Shown: piece by piece, positions 32,533 to 32,585 of the stretch | Numbering within the stretch: the stretch's first letter is position 1 | Layout: every line of letters starts with the position of its first letter | Origin: Clostridium bowmanii | GTDB lineage: Bacteria; Bacillota; Clostridia; Clostridiales; Clostridiaceae | DNA length: 32,585 bases | NCBI RefSeq assembly: GCF_018861315.1 | Contig: NZ_JAHLDL010000044.1 | Span: forward strand, 1-32,585 | Direction: 5' to 3' | Notes under the pieces: generated by a model | Told to the model about the DNA's origin: nothing | What the model saw: the letters and a program-made list of their open reading frames with translations, nothing else | Databases searched by the model: none | Position numbers and translations under genes: made by a program

Positions 32533-32585
32533 TCCTAAGTCAAATTATAACTATAATACTATTAATTATCTAGTGGTTATTTGCT

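Overview
The window is AT-rich, low-GC DNA with strong GGAGG-type ribosome binding sites and frequent TTG starts. It carries a Spo0E-like sporulation phosphatase gene, a chemoreceptor and several cyclic-di-GMP enzymes. This points to a motile, spore-forming, anaerobic Firmicute close to Clostridium. No rRNA or tRNA gene was seen. All family calls come from reading motifs by eye; no database was searched.

Layout. 1-2.5 kb: an IS200/IS605-like end remnant, then an autoregulated MarR regulator-MFS exporter operon converging on a VOC (glyoxalase-fold) gene. 2.5-4.7 kb: an SdpI-family gene broken by one TAG codon, a doubtful small ORF, and a 734-bp gene-free segment closed by perfect 22-bp inverted repeats. 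4.7-14.8 kb: a minus-strand signalling island with EAL-HDOD, Spo0E-like protein, hemerythrin, Cys-rich GGDEF, chemoreceptor, PAS hybrid histidine kinase, PAS-GGDEF-EAL and a 5'-damaged GGDEF gene. Three decayed fragments of paralogues lie between them (EAL, receiver, and a GGDEF/Spo0E chimera), so the island has grown and shrunk by duplication and recombination.

14.9-19 kb: a TetR regulator, then about 2.5 kb without intact genes. That stretch holds a 164-bp direct repeat, members of a repeated AATAAAGT/ACTTTATT motif family and a possible structured RNA. Two decayed small genes and a ParB-motif hypothetical gene follow. 19.4-22.9 kb: a PLD-like gene split by a group II intron inserted antisense; deleting the intron restores the frame exactly. 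23.0-26.9 kb: a recombinase-in-trio (RIT) element with 35-bp terminal inverted repeats, flanked on both sides by outward-reading 3' halves of two different istB genes, each starting at the same Walker B codons.

27.4-29.4 kb: an arginase-fold (UPF0489-like) gene downstream of a tandem-duplicated HEPN-like gene that has one in-frame TAA. 29.5-30.4 kb: pyrimidine-rich non-coding DNA with further AATAAAGT motifs. 30.4-31.15 kb: a promoter, XRE regulator, membrane protein and terminator cassette. 31.4-32.5 kb: a hypothetical gene with a nuclease-like C-terminus and an early in-frame TGA.

How it fits together. The 4.7-14.8 kb island would sense redox or oxygen (hemerythrin, Cys-rich sensor) and other cues (PAS, chemoreceptor) and convert them into c-di-GMP changes, phosphotransfer and, through Spo0E, sporulation timing. 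The rest is accessory DNA shaped by mobile elements and rich in recently broken genes.
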